This document shows, piece by piece, positions 1 to 7,695 of a stretch of 37,514 bases of DNA. How positions within the stretch are numbered: the stretch's first letter is position 1; every line of letters begins with the position of its first letter. The notes under the pieces are model-generated. The model ran no database searches and was not told the DNA's origin. It saw only the letters and a list, made by a program, of their open reading frames with translations. Source of the DNA: JAGOEF01 sp964511665 (GTDB taxonomy: Bacteria > Bacteroidota > Bacteroidia > Bacteroidales > ML635J-15); the NCBI GenBank assembly GCA_964511665.1, contig CAZEHA010000037.1, positions 1 through 37,514 on the forward strand. The letters are read 5' to 3'. A program made the translations under genes and the position numbers.

Positions 1-82
1 CCCTTTGATAAAAGAATGGGGACTTCTACCGCACTAATTGTATGAAGTCAGGAAATAATTGTGTGATATTATGCTTAACACC

Positions 83-721
83 TTAGTTTTTGCGTGCAAG
101 CATCAAACCATCGCGCAGCGGTAGTATTATTTTTGAGTATTGGCTGTTATTCTGCATCATTGCGTTGAACTGTCGTATGCCTGCGGTCATTTTATCGGTT
201 ACGGCACTGTCGATTACCTTTCCATCCCATAGCACATTATCGGCAAGCAGATAGCCACCCGGTTTCAGTAATGAATGTATCATATTCAGGTAGGCGGGAT
301 ACTGTGATTTTTCGGCGTCGATAAAAACCATATCCCAAACATGGGGCAAGCTAGGAACCAAGTGTAGTGCATCGCCAAAAAGCTGCACAATCTTGTGCTG
401 TAGCCCTGCTTTTTCGATGTATTTTTTCGATATGGTTTCGTATTCATCATTCACTTCAACCGTAAAAAGCATTGCGTTTTCGTTGAGACCACGGGCAATG
501 CAAATGGCAGAATATCCGGTAAAAGTGCCAATTTCGAGCACTTTTTCAGGCCTAATCATTTGGGTTATCATTTGCAAAAAAGCAGCTTGATAATAGCCCG
601 AAATCATCCGCGGATGCACAGTCTTAAGGTAAGTTTCGCGGGTAAGTTCGCGAAGCACAGGGTCTTCGTCTCCCAAGAAATCGTTCAGATACGCTTCAAT
701 ATCGCAGTTCAACAATTCCAT
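83..721 (-). CDS. SAM-dependent O-methyltransferase, class I (MdmC/caffeoyl-CoA OMT-like)
   Basis: A 212-residue cytosolic methyltransferase of the O-methyltransferase family 3 type. The glycine-rich SAM-binding motif is VLEIGTFTGYSA (residues 61-72). FIDAEKSQYPAYL (133-145) and GGYLLADNVLW (155-165) match the metal and substrate-binding segments of the catechol/caffeoyl-CoA OMT family, where an Asp and a following Asp-Asn pair bind a divalent cation. I start at the ATG at 721, two bases after the TGA of the upstream M16 gene; a TTG at 727 is in frame but overlaps that stop. The pairing suggests co-transcription with the protease. The real methyl acceptor cannot be deduced. Length and motif order are normal for the family. 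Confidence 0.85.
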   Translation of the reverse strand: MELLNCDIEAYLNDFLGDEDPVLRELTRETYLKTVHPRMISGYYQAAFLQMITQMIRPEKVLEIGTFTGYSAICIARGLNENAMLFTVEVNDEYETISKKYIEKAGLQHKIVQLFGDALHLVPSLPHVWDMVFIDAEKSQYPAYLNMIHSLLKPGGYLLADNVLWDGKVIDSAVTDKMTAGIRQFNAMMQNNSQYSKIILPLRDGLMLARKN

Positions 722-723
722 AA

Positions 724-1944
724 TCAATTAAACAATAACATCGATAACTTATCGGGATGACACACTTCATTGGCTACCTCGGTAATATCGCTGCTTTTGA
801 TTTGTTCGATGCGGTCAAACAGCGAAGGCAGGCTTTCGATATCGTCGAACAGCAAATAGCTTTTAGCAGCCGACAACATCATTTGCGCATGGTTTTCGGT
901 ACTTATTGCCAATTGCCCCATAATTTGCCTCTTGGCTTTCGACAACTGCATACTACCAAGTGGTGTGTTGCAAAGCGAAATCAATTCTTTTCTGATTAAG
1001 CTCAGGCATTTTTCAACCTTATCGTTGTCGGTACCAAAATAGATTGAGAAGTTACCGGTTTCGTAATAAGGATTATACGACGACTCGATATTGTAGGTTA
1101 TGCCATGCTTTTCGCGTAACAAAAGGTTTAGGCGCGAATTCATTACAGGGCCTGCCAATATATTCGAAAGTAAAATAAGGGCTAGCCTGCGTTCGTCGCG
1201 ATATGAATAAGCCGTGTTTCCCAACATACAATGTGCCTGATGTGAACCTATTTCTTTACGTTTTTCGAAGCGTTGGCTCTGGCTGAACTCGGCGCGTTGA
1301 AACCCACGCAAGTTTTCGGGATGCTCGCCAAAATACTTGTCGCAGTAATGCATCAGCTTGTTAAACGGTATATTGCCGGCCGAACACAGTACCATTTGGT
1401 CGGTATTGAAACAACGCTTCATAAAAGTCTTTATATCGCACACCGAAATATTTCGTATGCTTGCTTCATCGCCCAAAATTGGATTGCCCAAGGCATGATT
1501 TGAGAACAAATACGATTCGAATTCATCAAAAACCAATTCGGCCGGGTTGTCGCGATATGAATTAATTTCATCGCAGATAACATCACGTTCTTTAAGCAGT
1601 TCTTTTTCGGGCAATACCGAACTAAACAAAACATCACTAAGCAACTCGATGCTACGGTTGTAGTAACTGTTTAAAAAAGTAGTGTACAGTGCGATATCTT
1701 CTTTGGTTGTATATGCATCAAACTCACCTCCCACATCGTCGAGGCGGCTTAAAATATGATAGGCTTTTCGTTTATGCGTTCCTTTAAACAACATGTGTTC
1801 GGTAAGATGCGCTATGCCCGATTGACCGGGTAATTCATCGCGTGTACCCGCATTGATAAGAACACCAAAATGGGCAACTTTTGAATCTACAGCTATGTGT
1901 ACAAGCCTTATTCCGTTGCGCAATAACCCTGTTTTATATTCCAT
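724..1944 (-). CDS. M16 family zinc metallopeptidase (insulinase/processing-peptidase-like)
   Basis: A 406-residue single-unit M16 peptidase. The inverted zinc motif HLTEH lies at residues 46-50, and Glu126 in the segment CDEINSY is the expected third zinc ligand about 76 residues later. It therefore looks catalytically competent, unlike the partner subunits that lack the motif. The C-terminal half, with SSYNPYYETGNFSIYFGTD, matches the inactive second M16 domain that closes the clamshell. No signal peptide is visible, so it is probably cytosolic. It starts at an ATG at 1944, has a TAnnTTTG-type -7 element just upstream, and runs directly into the methyltransferase. M16 enzymes degrade peptides or process precursors; the substrate here is unknown. 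Confidence 0.88.
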   Translation of the reverse strand: MEYKTGLLRNGIRLVHIAVDSKVAHFGVLINAGTRDELPGQSGIAHLTEHMLFKGTHKRKAYHILSRLDDVGGEFDAYTTKEDIALYTTFLNSYYNRSIELLSDVLFSSVLPEKELLKERDVICDEINSYRDNPAELVFDEFESYLFSNHALGNPILGDEASIRNISVCDIKTFMKRCFNTDQMVLCSAGNIPFNKLMHYCDKYFGEHPENLRGFQRAEFSQSQRFEKRKEIGSHQAHCMLGNTAYSYRDERRLALILLSNILAGPVMNSRLNLLLREKHGITYNIESSYNPYYETGNFSIYFGTDNDKVEKCLSLIRKELISLCNTPLGSMQLSKAKRQIMGQLAISTENHAQMMLSAAKSYLLFDDIESLPSLFDRIEQIKSSDITEVANEVCHPDKLSMLLFN

Positions 1945-1963
1945 GCATCATAATTACAGGCCG

Positions 1964-1971
1964 CAAAGATA
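1964..1971 (-). promoter_or_regulatory. Bacteroidota -7 promoter element upstream of the M16 protease
   Basis: The minus strand reads TATCTTTG, an exact TAnnTTTG match, 20 bases before the ATG at 1944. No TTG -33 element is present at the usual 19-20 nt spacing, so this rests on the -7 element alone. It would separate M16/methyltransferase transcription from batDE. Confidence 0.4.
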
Positions 1972-2018
1972 AGATTATTAGCATATAGTAAAGCTGTTTG
2001 CAACACTGCATTACATAA

Positions 2019-2768
2019 TTATAATTTTTTTAGAGCCGAAGACTCTGCCCATCCCTGCTTTCCATCGGGCAATCTGATTTCGGCCCAATTGTTTAGTGTA
2101 TCGGTAATGCTTACTTTTAGTCCCTTGTGTATTTCGAATAAATTATTGCCATCGGTGCTTGGAGAGCTTTTTATCATTACATCGTCGAATACAATGGCAT
2201 CATTTGAATGAAGAATGGCATCTCGTTGCACCACCGAATAATGAAGACTAATCAACGATAGTATTAAAAAAACGGCAGCCAACGAAAAGCCGGTTTTTTT
2301 AAGGCTGCGCCTAGCTGCAAGCAAATACAGCACAACCGAAGCTACGCTAAAACCAAGCAACAGCACAAAGCCCCATGCCCATGCATCCGACGAAAACCAT
2401 TGCTGAACATTACGATACCAGTTCACATAGAAAACCGGCGCGAGGACACTTATTTTATCGGTAATGCGACTGTTGGCAATATCCAGATTTTTCAGAGCAC
2501 TCTCGTCGCGGGGTTTCAACTGCAGCGATTTTTCGTAATAATAAATAGCCTGAGCATATTGTTCGTTTCTAAAATAGCAATTGGCCAGATTGTAGAACAG
2601 TTCATGCGCCACATAACCGCTGTCGGCCAAATTCTGATAGATTACCTGTGCTTCGTAGTAGTCTCCTTTCAGGTACATATTTTTCGCACTATCGAGATTA
2701 TGACCGGGGTTGGCATACAACAGCCCAATCGAGCACAACAACAATAATATAATCATTAACCGTCTCAT
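2019..2768 (-). CDS. batE: BatE-like TPR membrane protein with C-terminal SH3-like domain
   Basis: A 249-residue protein. A signal or anchor helix (residues 1-19) is followed by TPR motifs (about 25-105, with FYNLANCYFRNEQYAQAIYYYEKSLQLKP as the clearest unit, quoted in part as FYNLANCYFRNEQ). Two hydrophobic segments (about 128-170) precede a bacterial SH3-like tail (about 185-249) ending DGKQGWAESSALKKL. This order is that of BatE in the Bacteroidota Bat (aerotolerance) operon, where Bat proteins are thought to form an envelope complex. Its ATG overlaps the batD stop as ATGA, indicating translational coupling. The function of BatE itself is not established. Confidence 0.8.
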   Translation of the reverse strand: MRRLMIILLLLCSIGLLYANPGHNLDSAKNMYLKGDYYEAQVIYQNLADSGYVAHELFYNLANCYFRNEQYAQAIYYYEKSLQLKPRDESALKNLDIANSRITDKISVLAPVFYVNWYRNVQQWFSSDAWAWGFVLLLGFSVASVVLYLLAARRSLKKTGFSLAAVFLILSLISLHYSVVQRDAILHSNDAIVFDDVMIKSSPSTDGNNLFEIHKGLKVSITDTLNNWAEIRLPDGKQGWAESSALKKL

Positions 2769-4603
2769 AACTGTTTTAGTGTTTGTTCGAACTGATTAAT
2801 GGTTTCTATGGCTCTTTCGTACACATCGCTTGTACGACCTGTTGCACTGTCAGGTGCAAAATGAGCTATTTCGCATTCTTCAACAAGCCCAATAAACTCT
2901 TGTATCATAACGAGGTCTACACCTTTTTCGCTTAGCAAATCGATTATAATTTCCTTGTTTAAATCGGCTACCTGTATGGCCAGTTTATCGCTAATATATC
3001 CCCAAAGCGCATTCAATACTTCTTTATAAAACGCTTCATCATTATTTTGCTGCATAAAGGCTGCTGCTTGCTTCAGTCGGCGCATTGTGGTTTTGCTGGC
3101 ACGTTTATTTTTAACATATGCCATATTTGCAGCCTCTTTAATTCTCTTTCGAAGCACCAAAACAACACCCAGTAATATTGCCAATGGAAAAGCCGTAAGC
3201 ACATAGAAAAGCCACGAATCGATGAATAGTTTCAAGCCCTTAGTCGGTGCAAAATCGTTGGTTTTAATAAACAGAATATCCTCGTTCCCAATATACTCTA
3301 TCTGACTGCGCGAATAATTGGAACTAAACTGCCCGGCAGTGTCGCCCTGCATTCGATAGACATTAATTACAAAGTTTTCGGTTTTCTGTGTTTTGTAGCT
3401 AGCCGTAGCCGGGTCGAAAAAAGCAAATCGTATTTCGCCGGTTTGATAGTTCCCCGGAAAACGTGGTATTATGGTGTATTCATAAGTTTTTGAACCTCTG
3501 GTTTCTCCTTCGGCTTTACTGAGGTTGAGACTTATCTGTGGTTCATACACCTCAAATTCTTTGGGGAATGTAAGAGGCGGAGCCTCTATCAACTTCAGAT
3601 TACCCGCTCCGTTGATGGTTACAGCAAGGGTAATAGCATCGTTTACACGAACACTGTCGGCCGAAAGTTTAGCCGTAATGTTAAAGTTTCCAACAGCGCC
3701 TTTAAAATAGCCCGGAGCATTAGCAGGCAGAGGTTTTACAGTTACTTTCAGCTCGGGCGAATTTAGGGTAATTTGTTTGTTTTGATAATAATCGAAAAAA
3801 CCATATCCGCCACCCGGAACTCGCTGGCGCACAACCACATCGGCACCCACACTTCCAATATTCAGACTACCACTGCGTTGCGGGTACAATATGGTTTTGC
3901 GCAGCACTCCCATATTGTAGCGTGTGCCATTCACCTGAACCTGTTGAAACTGAATTTGATTAGATATTTCGACATCCTGCGACCAGAAACCATCGTATCC
4001 GGGAAGCCTGAAATCTTCGAAGCCGAGCAAGTCGAGTTTGGTATAGATTTTTACTGTGGCTGTAATTTTTTCGCCCTGAAAAACCGTGTTTTTATCGAGT
4101 TCGGTACGGATAAAAATGTCGTCGGACTGGATTTGCTGGGGCGTAGCCGGTTGCTGGTTAAAAAACGGATCGTTTCCCCAAAGGTTTTGTTGTTGTCGTG
4201 GGTTTTGCTGCTGCCGTGGTTTAGTGCCGGCCGCAAGCACCTTCACATTCACCGCATTCGACGAATAGGTCTTTCCCTCATAAACAAGACTCGCTGCCGG
4301 AATGGTGTAGCTGCCTTCGGCCGTAGCCTGAAGCACATAGGAATAGGTATAGGAAAACGACTGAGTGACATTATTGTTAATGATTTGTACACTGCTGCTA
4401 CTGCTTACCGACGGGCCTCCTATTACACGAAATCCCTTAATCTCGGGTAATTTTGGAGTAGCCTTTTGATTGATGCTCAAACGCAAATAAAACTGCTCCC
4501 CCACTTCTACTTCGGCCGGTGCCGATGCTGTAAACTCAATGCCATCAGCCAATATTGGCGATACCATTAAAACAGCTATTATCAGAAACCACAGTTTTTT
4601 CAT
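2765..4603 (-). CDS. batD: BatD-like oxygen-tolerance protein
   Basis: A 612-residue exported protein. The start is the ATG at 4603, giving MKKLWFLIIAVLMVSPILADG, a clear signal peptide. The frame is open to 4648, but a -7 promoter element lies at 4626-4633 and AGGAATTAG precedes the ATG at 4603, so the longer start is unlikely. The body has repeated Ig-like beta domains, including VEVGEQFYLRLSIN near the N-terminus and later DKNTVFQGEKITATVKIYTK. A low-complexity Q/P/N-rich linker sits at about residues 130-160. One transmembrane helix near 460-485 precedes a helical cytosolic tail. This is the layout of BatD. It is paired with batE, but no MoxR, BatA, BatB or BatC gene is next to it. Confidence 0.85.
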   Translation of the reverse strand: MKKLWFLIIAVLMVSPILADGIEFTASAPAEVEVGEQFYLRLSINQKATPKLPEIKGFRVIGGPSVSSSSSVQIINNNVTQSFSYTYSYVLQATAEGSYTIPAASLVYEGKTYSSNAVNVKVLAAGTKPRQQQNPRQQQNLWGNDPFFNQQPATPQQIQSDDIFIRTELDKNTVFQGEKITATVKIYTKLDLLGFEDFRLPGYDGFWSQDVEISNQIQFQQVQVNGTRYNMGVLRKTILYPQRSGSLNIGSVGADVVVRQRVPGGGYGFFDYYQNKQITLNSPELKVTVKPLPANAPGYFKGAVGNFNITAKLSADSVRVNDAITLAVTINGAGNLKLIEAPPLTFPKEFEVYEPQISLNLSKAEGETRGSKTYEYTIIPRFPGNYQTGEIRFAFFDPATASYKTQKTENFVINVYRMQGDTAGQFSSNYSRSQIEYIGNEDILFIKTNDFAPTKGLKLFIDSWLFYVLTAFPLAILLGVVLVLRKRIKEAANMAYVKNKRASKTTMRRLKQAAAFMQQNNDEAFYKEVLNALWGYISDKLAIQVADLNKEIIIDLLSEKGVDLVMIQEFIGLVEECEIAHFAPDSATGRTSDVYERAIETINQFEQTLKQL

Positions 4604-4625
4604 TCTAATTCCTAAAAAAGTCTGA

Positions 4626-4633
4626 CAAAAATA
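4626..4633 (-). promoter_or_regulatory. -7 promoter element of batDE; decides the batD start
   Basis: The minus strand reads TATTTTTG, an exact TAnnTTTG element. Transcription would begin about 10 bases before the ATG at 4603 and downstream of the alternative start at 4648, so it favours the shorter BatD. No well-spaced -33 TTG is visible. Confidence 0.45.
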
Positions 4634-4779
4634 ACTATTTTCGTTCAATCATTCTTAATGCTTCGATGTATTATGACAATAAACTTCATTTTAGGAACGA
4701 AAGATAAATAACATGATTGCAATGTGCTTCTTAATAAAAAGTTAAAGACTGTTAAGGAATTGCAAAACACTTGTTGATT

Positions 4780-7608
4780 ATGAATGCTTACGAATTCTAC
4801 ACCCATCTTATTCGCTTAACAGCAATTATTGTTTCGGCACAGCAGTCGGATGGCACTATAGCCAAACACCCTGCTTTTGGACGTTTGCTGCGCGATTATG
4901 TGCCCGACAAGCTGCACGAAGAATTCTCGAAACTGTTTGTTGACATGCTGCAAGAATATAATGCAGCCGGTAAGCTAAAAAAAATCAGTTCAAATTCGGT
5001 GAAGATAATTAGCTGTTGCGAAAATATCAAAAACCAATTTTCTAAAAAACAACGCATAATGCTGTTATTGCAGTTGTTACAGATTTTTGAATCGAAGACT
5101 TTCTATTCGAAAGAAACCGACGATTACATGGAGTTGGCTGCCGATTCAATGGAAATTGACAATAGCTTGTTTTATTTAATGCGCCTTATTACCCGCAATC
5201 GTTTCACCGAAGCCGGGAATGAATATGCCATTGAAGTAAGCAAGGGTATGTGGTGCTGCAAACTTCGGCACGAAGAGCTCATGGTTGTGAAATGTGTAAG
5301 AGGAAAGCACTACCTGAACGACAGGCTGATGAACAACGATTCGGTTTTTGAGTTGCAACGAGGAATGAAAATTGTATCGGAACACGGAAAGCAATGGCAT
5401 TATTACGAAATAAGAAAGCTCTTTGTAACACAACACTCAGATACTTCTTGCCTTCAGGTTTCCGAAATATCGGTAACAATTGGTAACCGAATCATTCTAC
5501 ACCCATTGAGTTTTAATTTGAATAAAGGCAGTTTGTGCGCCATAGCGGGACGTAGCGGAAGCGGAAAATCGACATTACTGCAAGTGCTTGCCGGAAATAT
5601 CAAGGTCGATTCCGGCCACATTGTTTACAACAACAACGACCAAGCGCATGGCACGGCAGGGTTTGTTGAGCAACAAGAACATTTCATTCCCGAATTCACG
5701 GTGTATCAGCTTATGCTTGATAGAAGCCGTATTCTGCAAGCCACACAAAAAGATTTTGAAATAGACAAATCGGAAATTGACCGAATACTGCAGACAACCG
5801 GATTATTTGAACAGCGCAATCAAAGGGCCGGTGATGCAAACAAGTCTCAATTGTCGGGAGGACAACGCAAGCGCCTGGCAATTGCACTTGAGCTATTGCG
5901 AAATCAAACGCTGATGTTGATTGACGAACCAACCAGCGGTCTTTCATCGGGCGATGCCCGCGAAATCATGAGCTTATTGCGACAAATTGCCGACAATGGA
6001 AAAACCATTATCGTAAGCCTGCATCAACCTGAGTTCGACGTATTGCACCTCTCCGACCATTTGTTGATTCTCGATAGCGGTGGATATCAGGTATATTTCG
6101 GAAAAACTATTGATGCAGCCGGGTATTTTAGAAACACTGCCCAAATTACCGATGCACGCGCAGTTGCCTGTTCACATTGCTATCGGTACCAGCCCGGCGA
6201 TTTGTTCGATATAATAGAAGGAAATTCGTTTGATGAAAAAGGAGAAATTACCACGAAACGCAACATAAACCCTGAGCAGTGGTACAATAGCTACCGGCAA
6301 TCGCAATATCATACAAACCAAACTGTTGAAACCGAAGAATGGAAAAGCAACATTACAGAATCGAAAACAAAACACAATGCAACAAAAACGTTTTGGCATT
6401 TTGTAAAGCGCGACACCCACAGGCAACTGCTAAAACCTGCCGGTCTGCTGATTCTTTTTTCGTCAACCTTACTACTGGCCTTGCTTATCGGATACATTTG
6501 CCGCGGTAACCTTACCCCCTATTCTTTTGGTAATAATCCATTGGCCATTGCAGCCATTTTCATGATGATAATAGCCGCTTTGTTTTCGGGCAGCATGATG
6601 GCGGGACACGAAATATGCAACGACCAACTGTTCCGAAAGTCTGAAAGACGAATTGTAACACACAATCTTACGTGGACAGTCTCAAAAATTTTCAGGATAG
6701 GCATACTCTCGCTGTTGATTTCGGCCATTTTCACCACGGTGGTATTCGGAATGATAGAATTTAAAACAGGCTTGTTTCATTACATTATATTATTCGCATT
6801 GATATTTTTGCACGGAGCTTTGCTTGCTTTAATGCTGTCGACACTGTTCCGTAAACTTTCGATGGTATATTTGGCTATACCCATAATGCTTATACCACAA
6901 CTGCTTCTTAGTGGAATCATTATCGACTTCGACAACTTTCCCCGTGCGCTTCAACACCCGAAACACACGCCATTTGTGGCCGACATGGCGGCATCGCGAT
7001 GGGCATTCGAGGCAATAATGGTAGATGCATTTATGAATAACCCTTACGAACGGCATTTTTATCAAACACATTATCAAAAATATCTGTCATCCTATTATTT
7101 GGATTATTTCTTGGTGAAAAGCGACGAATTGCTGAAATCAGACCATCACCATGCCCTTCGCATTATTGAAGCCGAGAAAGACAAGCATCCCATTTTCGAG
7201 TTACAAAGCAAAAACACTGAACTCGAAATCGAATTGATTAAATCGTACTTCGTTGCAAAACGCAATACGACTCTGCAATTGGAGGAACAGATTTACAATC
7301 AACTGCAACAAGTGTATGATGTTTCGGCACTAAGACAAGATCATCACAACAGCAGTATAGAATCGTTGGTATTAGGTAGAAACATCCGTGAATCCATGGT
7401 GGTGCATGAGAACGCTATCGAAAGAAAGTTTGCGCCCGTATTTCATCTGCCGGTGAATAGCTGGGGACGCTCCCATTTATTTGCTCCTGCAAAAAAACTG
7501 GGTCATGCTTATATCGATTGTTTCTGGTTTAACACATTAGCTATTGCATTGCTTAACTTGATATTAATAATTATTATAATTGCTGCTGCAGGTGTTTTGC
7601 GAAGCTAA
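4780..7608 (+). CDS. Fused ABC-2/ABCG-type transporter with N-terminal TerB-like domain
   Basis: A 942-residue single-chain half-transporter. The N-terminal ~110 residues are helical and resemble a TerB-type domain. Residues about 130-220 form a beta-rich stretch that could be a degenerate FHA domain (weak). The ATPase follows: Walker A GRSGSGKST (257-265), signature LSGGQ (358-362), Walker B LMLIDEP (378-384) and switch His415. An ABC-2 permease with about six membrane segments starts near residue 535, with a long soluble insertion (about 735-895) before the last helix. Nucleotide-binding domain before membrane domain is the ABCG order. I chose ATG 4780; an in-frame TTG at 4771 lies closer to an AAGGA at 4754. 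It stands alone, divergent from batDE. The substrate is unknown. Confidence 0.8.
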   Translation: MNAYEFYTHLIRLTAIIVSAQQSDGTIAKHPAFGRLLRDYVPDKLHEEFSKLFVDMLQEYNAAGKLKKISSNSVKIISCCENIKNQFSKKQRIMLLLQLLQIFESKTFYSKETDDYMELAADSMEIDNSLFYLMRLITRNRFTEAGNEYAIEVSKGMWCCKLRHEELMVVKCVRGKHYLNDRLMNNDSVFELQRGMKIVSEHGKQWHYYEIRKLFVTQHSDTSCLQVSEISVTIGNRIILHPLSFNLNKGSLCAIAGRSGSGKSTLLQVLAGNIKVDSGHIVYNNNDQAHGTAGFVEQQEHFIPEFTVYQLMLDRSRILQATQKDFEIDKSEIDRILQTTGLFEQRNQRAGDANKSQLSGGQRKRLAIALELLRNQTLMLIDEPTSGLSSGDAREIMSLLRQIADNGKTIIVSLHQPEFDVLHLSDHLLILDSGGYQVYFGKTIDAAGYFRNTAQITDARAVACSHCYRYQPGDLFDIIEGNSFDEKGEITTKRNINPEQWYNSYRQSQYHTNQTVETEEWKSNITESKTKHNATKTFWHFVKRDTHRQLLKPAGLLILFSSTLLLALLIGYICRGNLTPYSFGNNPLAIAAIFMMIIAALFSGSMMAGHEICNDQLFRKSERRIVTHNLTWTVSKIFRIGILSLLISAIFTTVVFGMIEFKTGLFHYIILFALIFLHGALLALMLSTLFRKLSMVYLAIPIMLIPQLLLSGIIIDFDNFPRALQHPKHTPFVADMAASRWAFEAIMVDAFMNNPYERHFYQTHYQKYLSSYYLDYFLVKSDELLKSDHHHALRIIEAEKDKHPIFELQSKNTELEIELIKSYFVAKRNTTLQLEEQIYNQLQQVYDVSALRQDHHNSSIESLVLGRNIRESMVVHENAIERKFAPVFHLPVNSWGRSHLFAPAKKLGHAYIDCFWFNTLAIALLNLILIIIIIAAAGVLRS

Positions 7609-7645
7609 GCCTTCGATTTTCGGTATTAGAATCAACACAACGGCA

Positions 7646-7675
7646 TTGCCCGATGTAATCATTTCGATATATTTG
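7646..7675 (+). promoter_or_regulatory. Promoter of tex
   Basis: A TTG (7646-7648) is followed after exactly 19 bases by TATATTTG (7668-7675), the canonical Bacteroidota -33/-7 arrangement. The -7 element ends 20 bases before the tex ATG, so the 5' leader is very short. Confidence 0.65.
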
Positions 7676-7695
7676 CAAAAACCGAACACGTAGTT

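Noticed and set aside
3773..4450. 225-codon open frame antisense to batD
   Set aside because: It is the mirror of a strongly coding gene with low-stop composition; no promoter, no recognisable protein features.
4603..4648. N-terminal extension of BatD to 4648
   Set aside because: It would put 15 residues before a clean signal peptide and start upstream of the -7 promoter element at 4626-4633.
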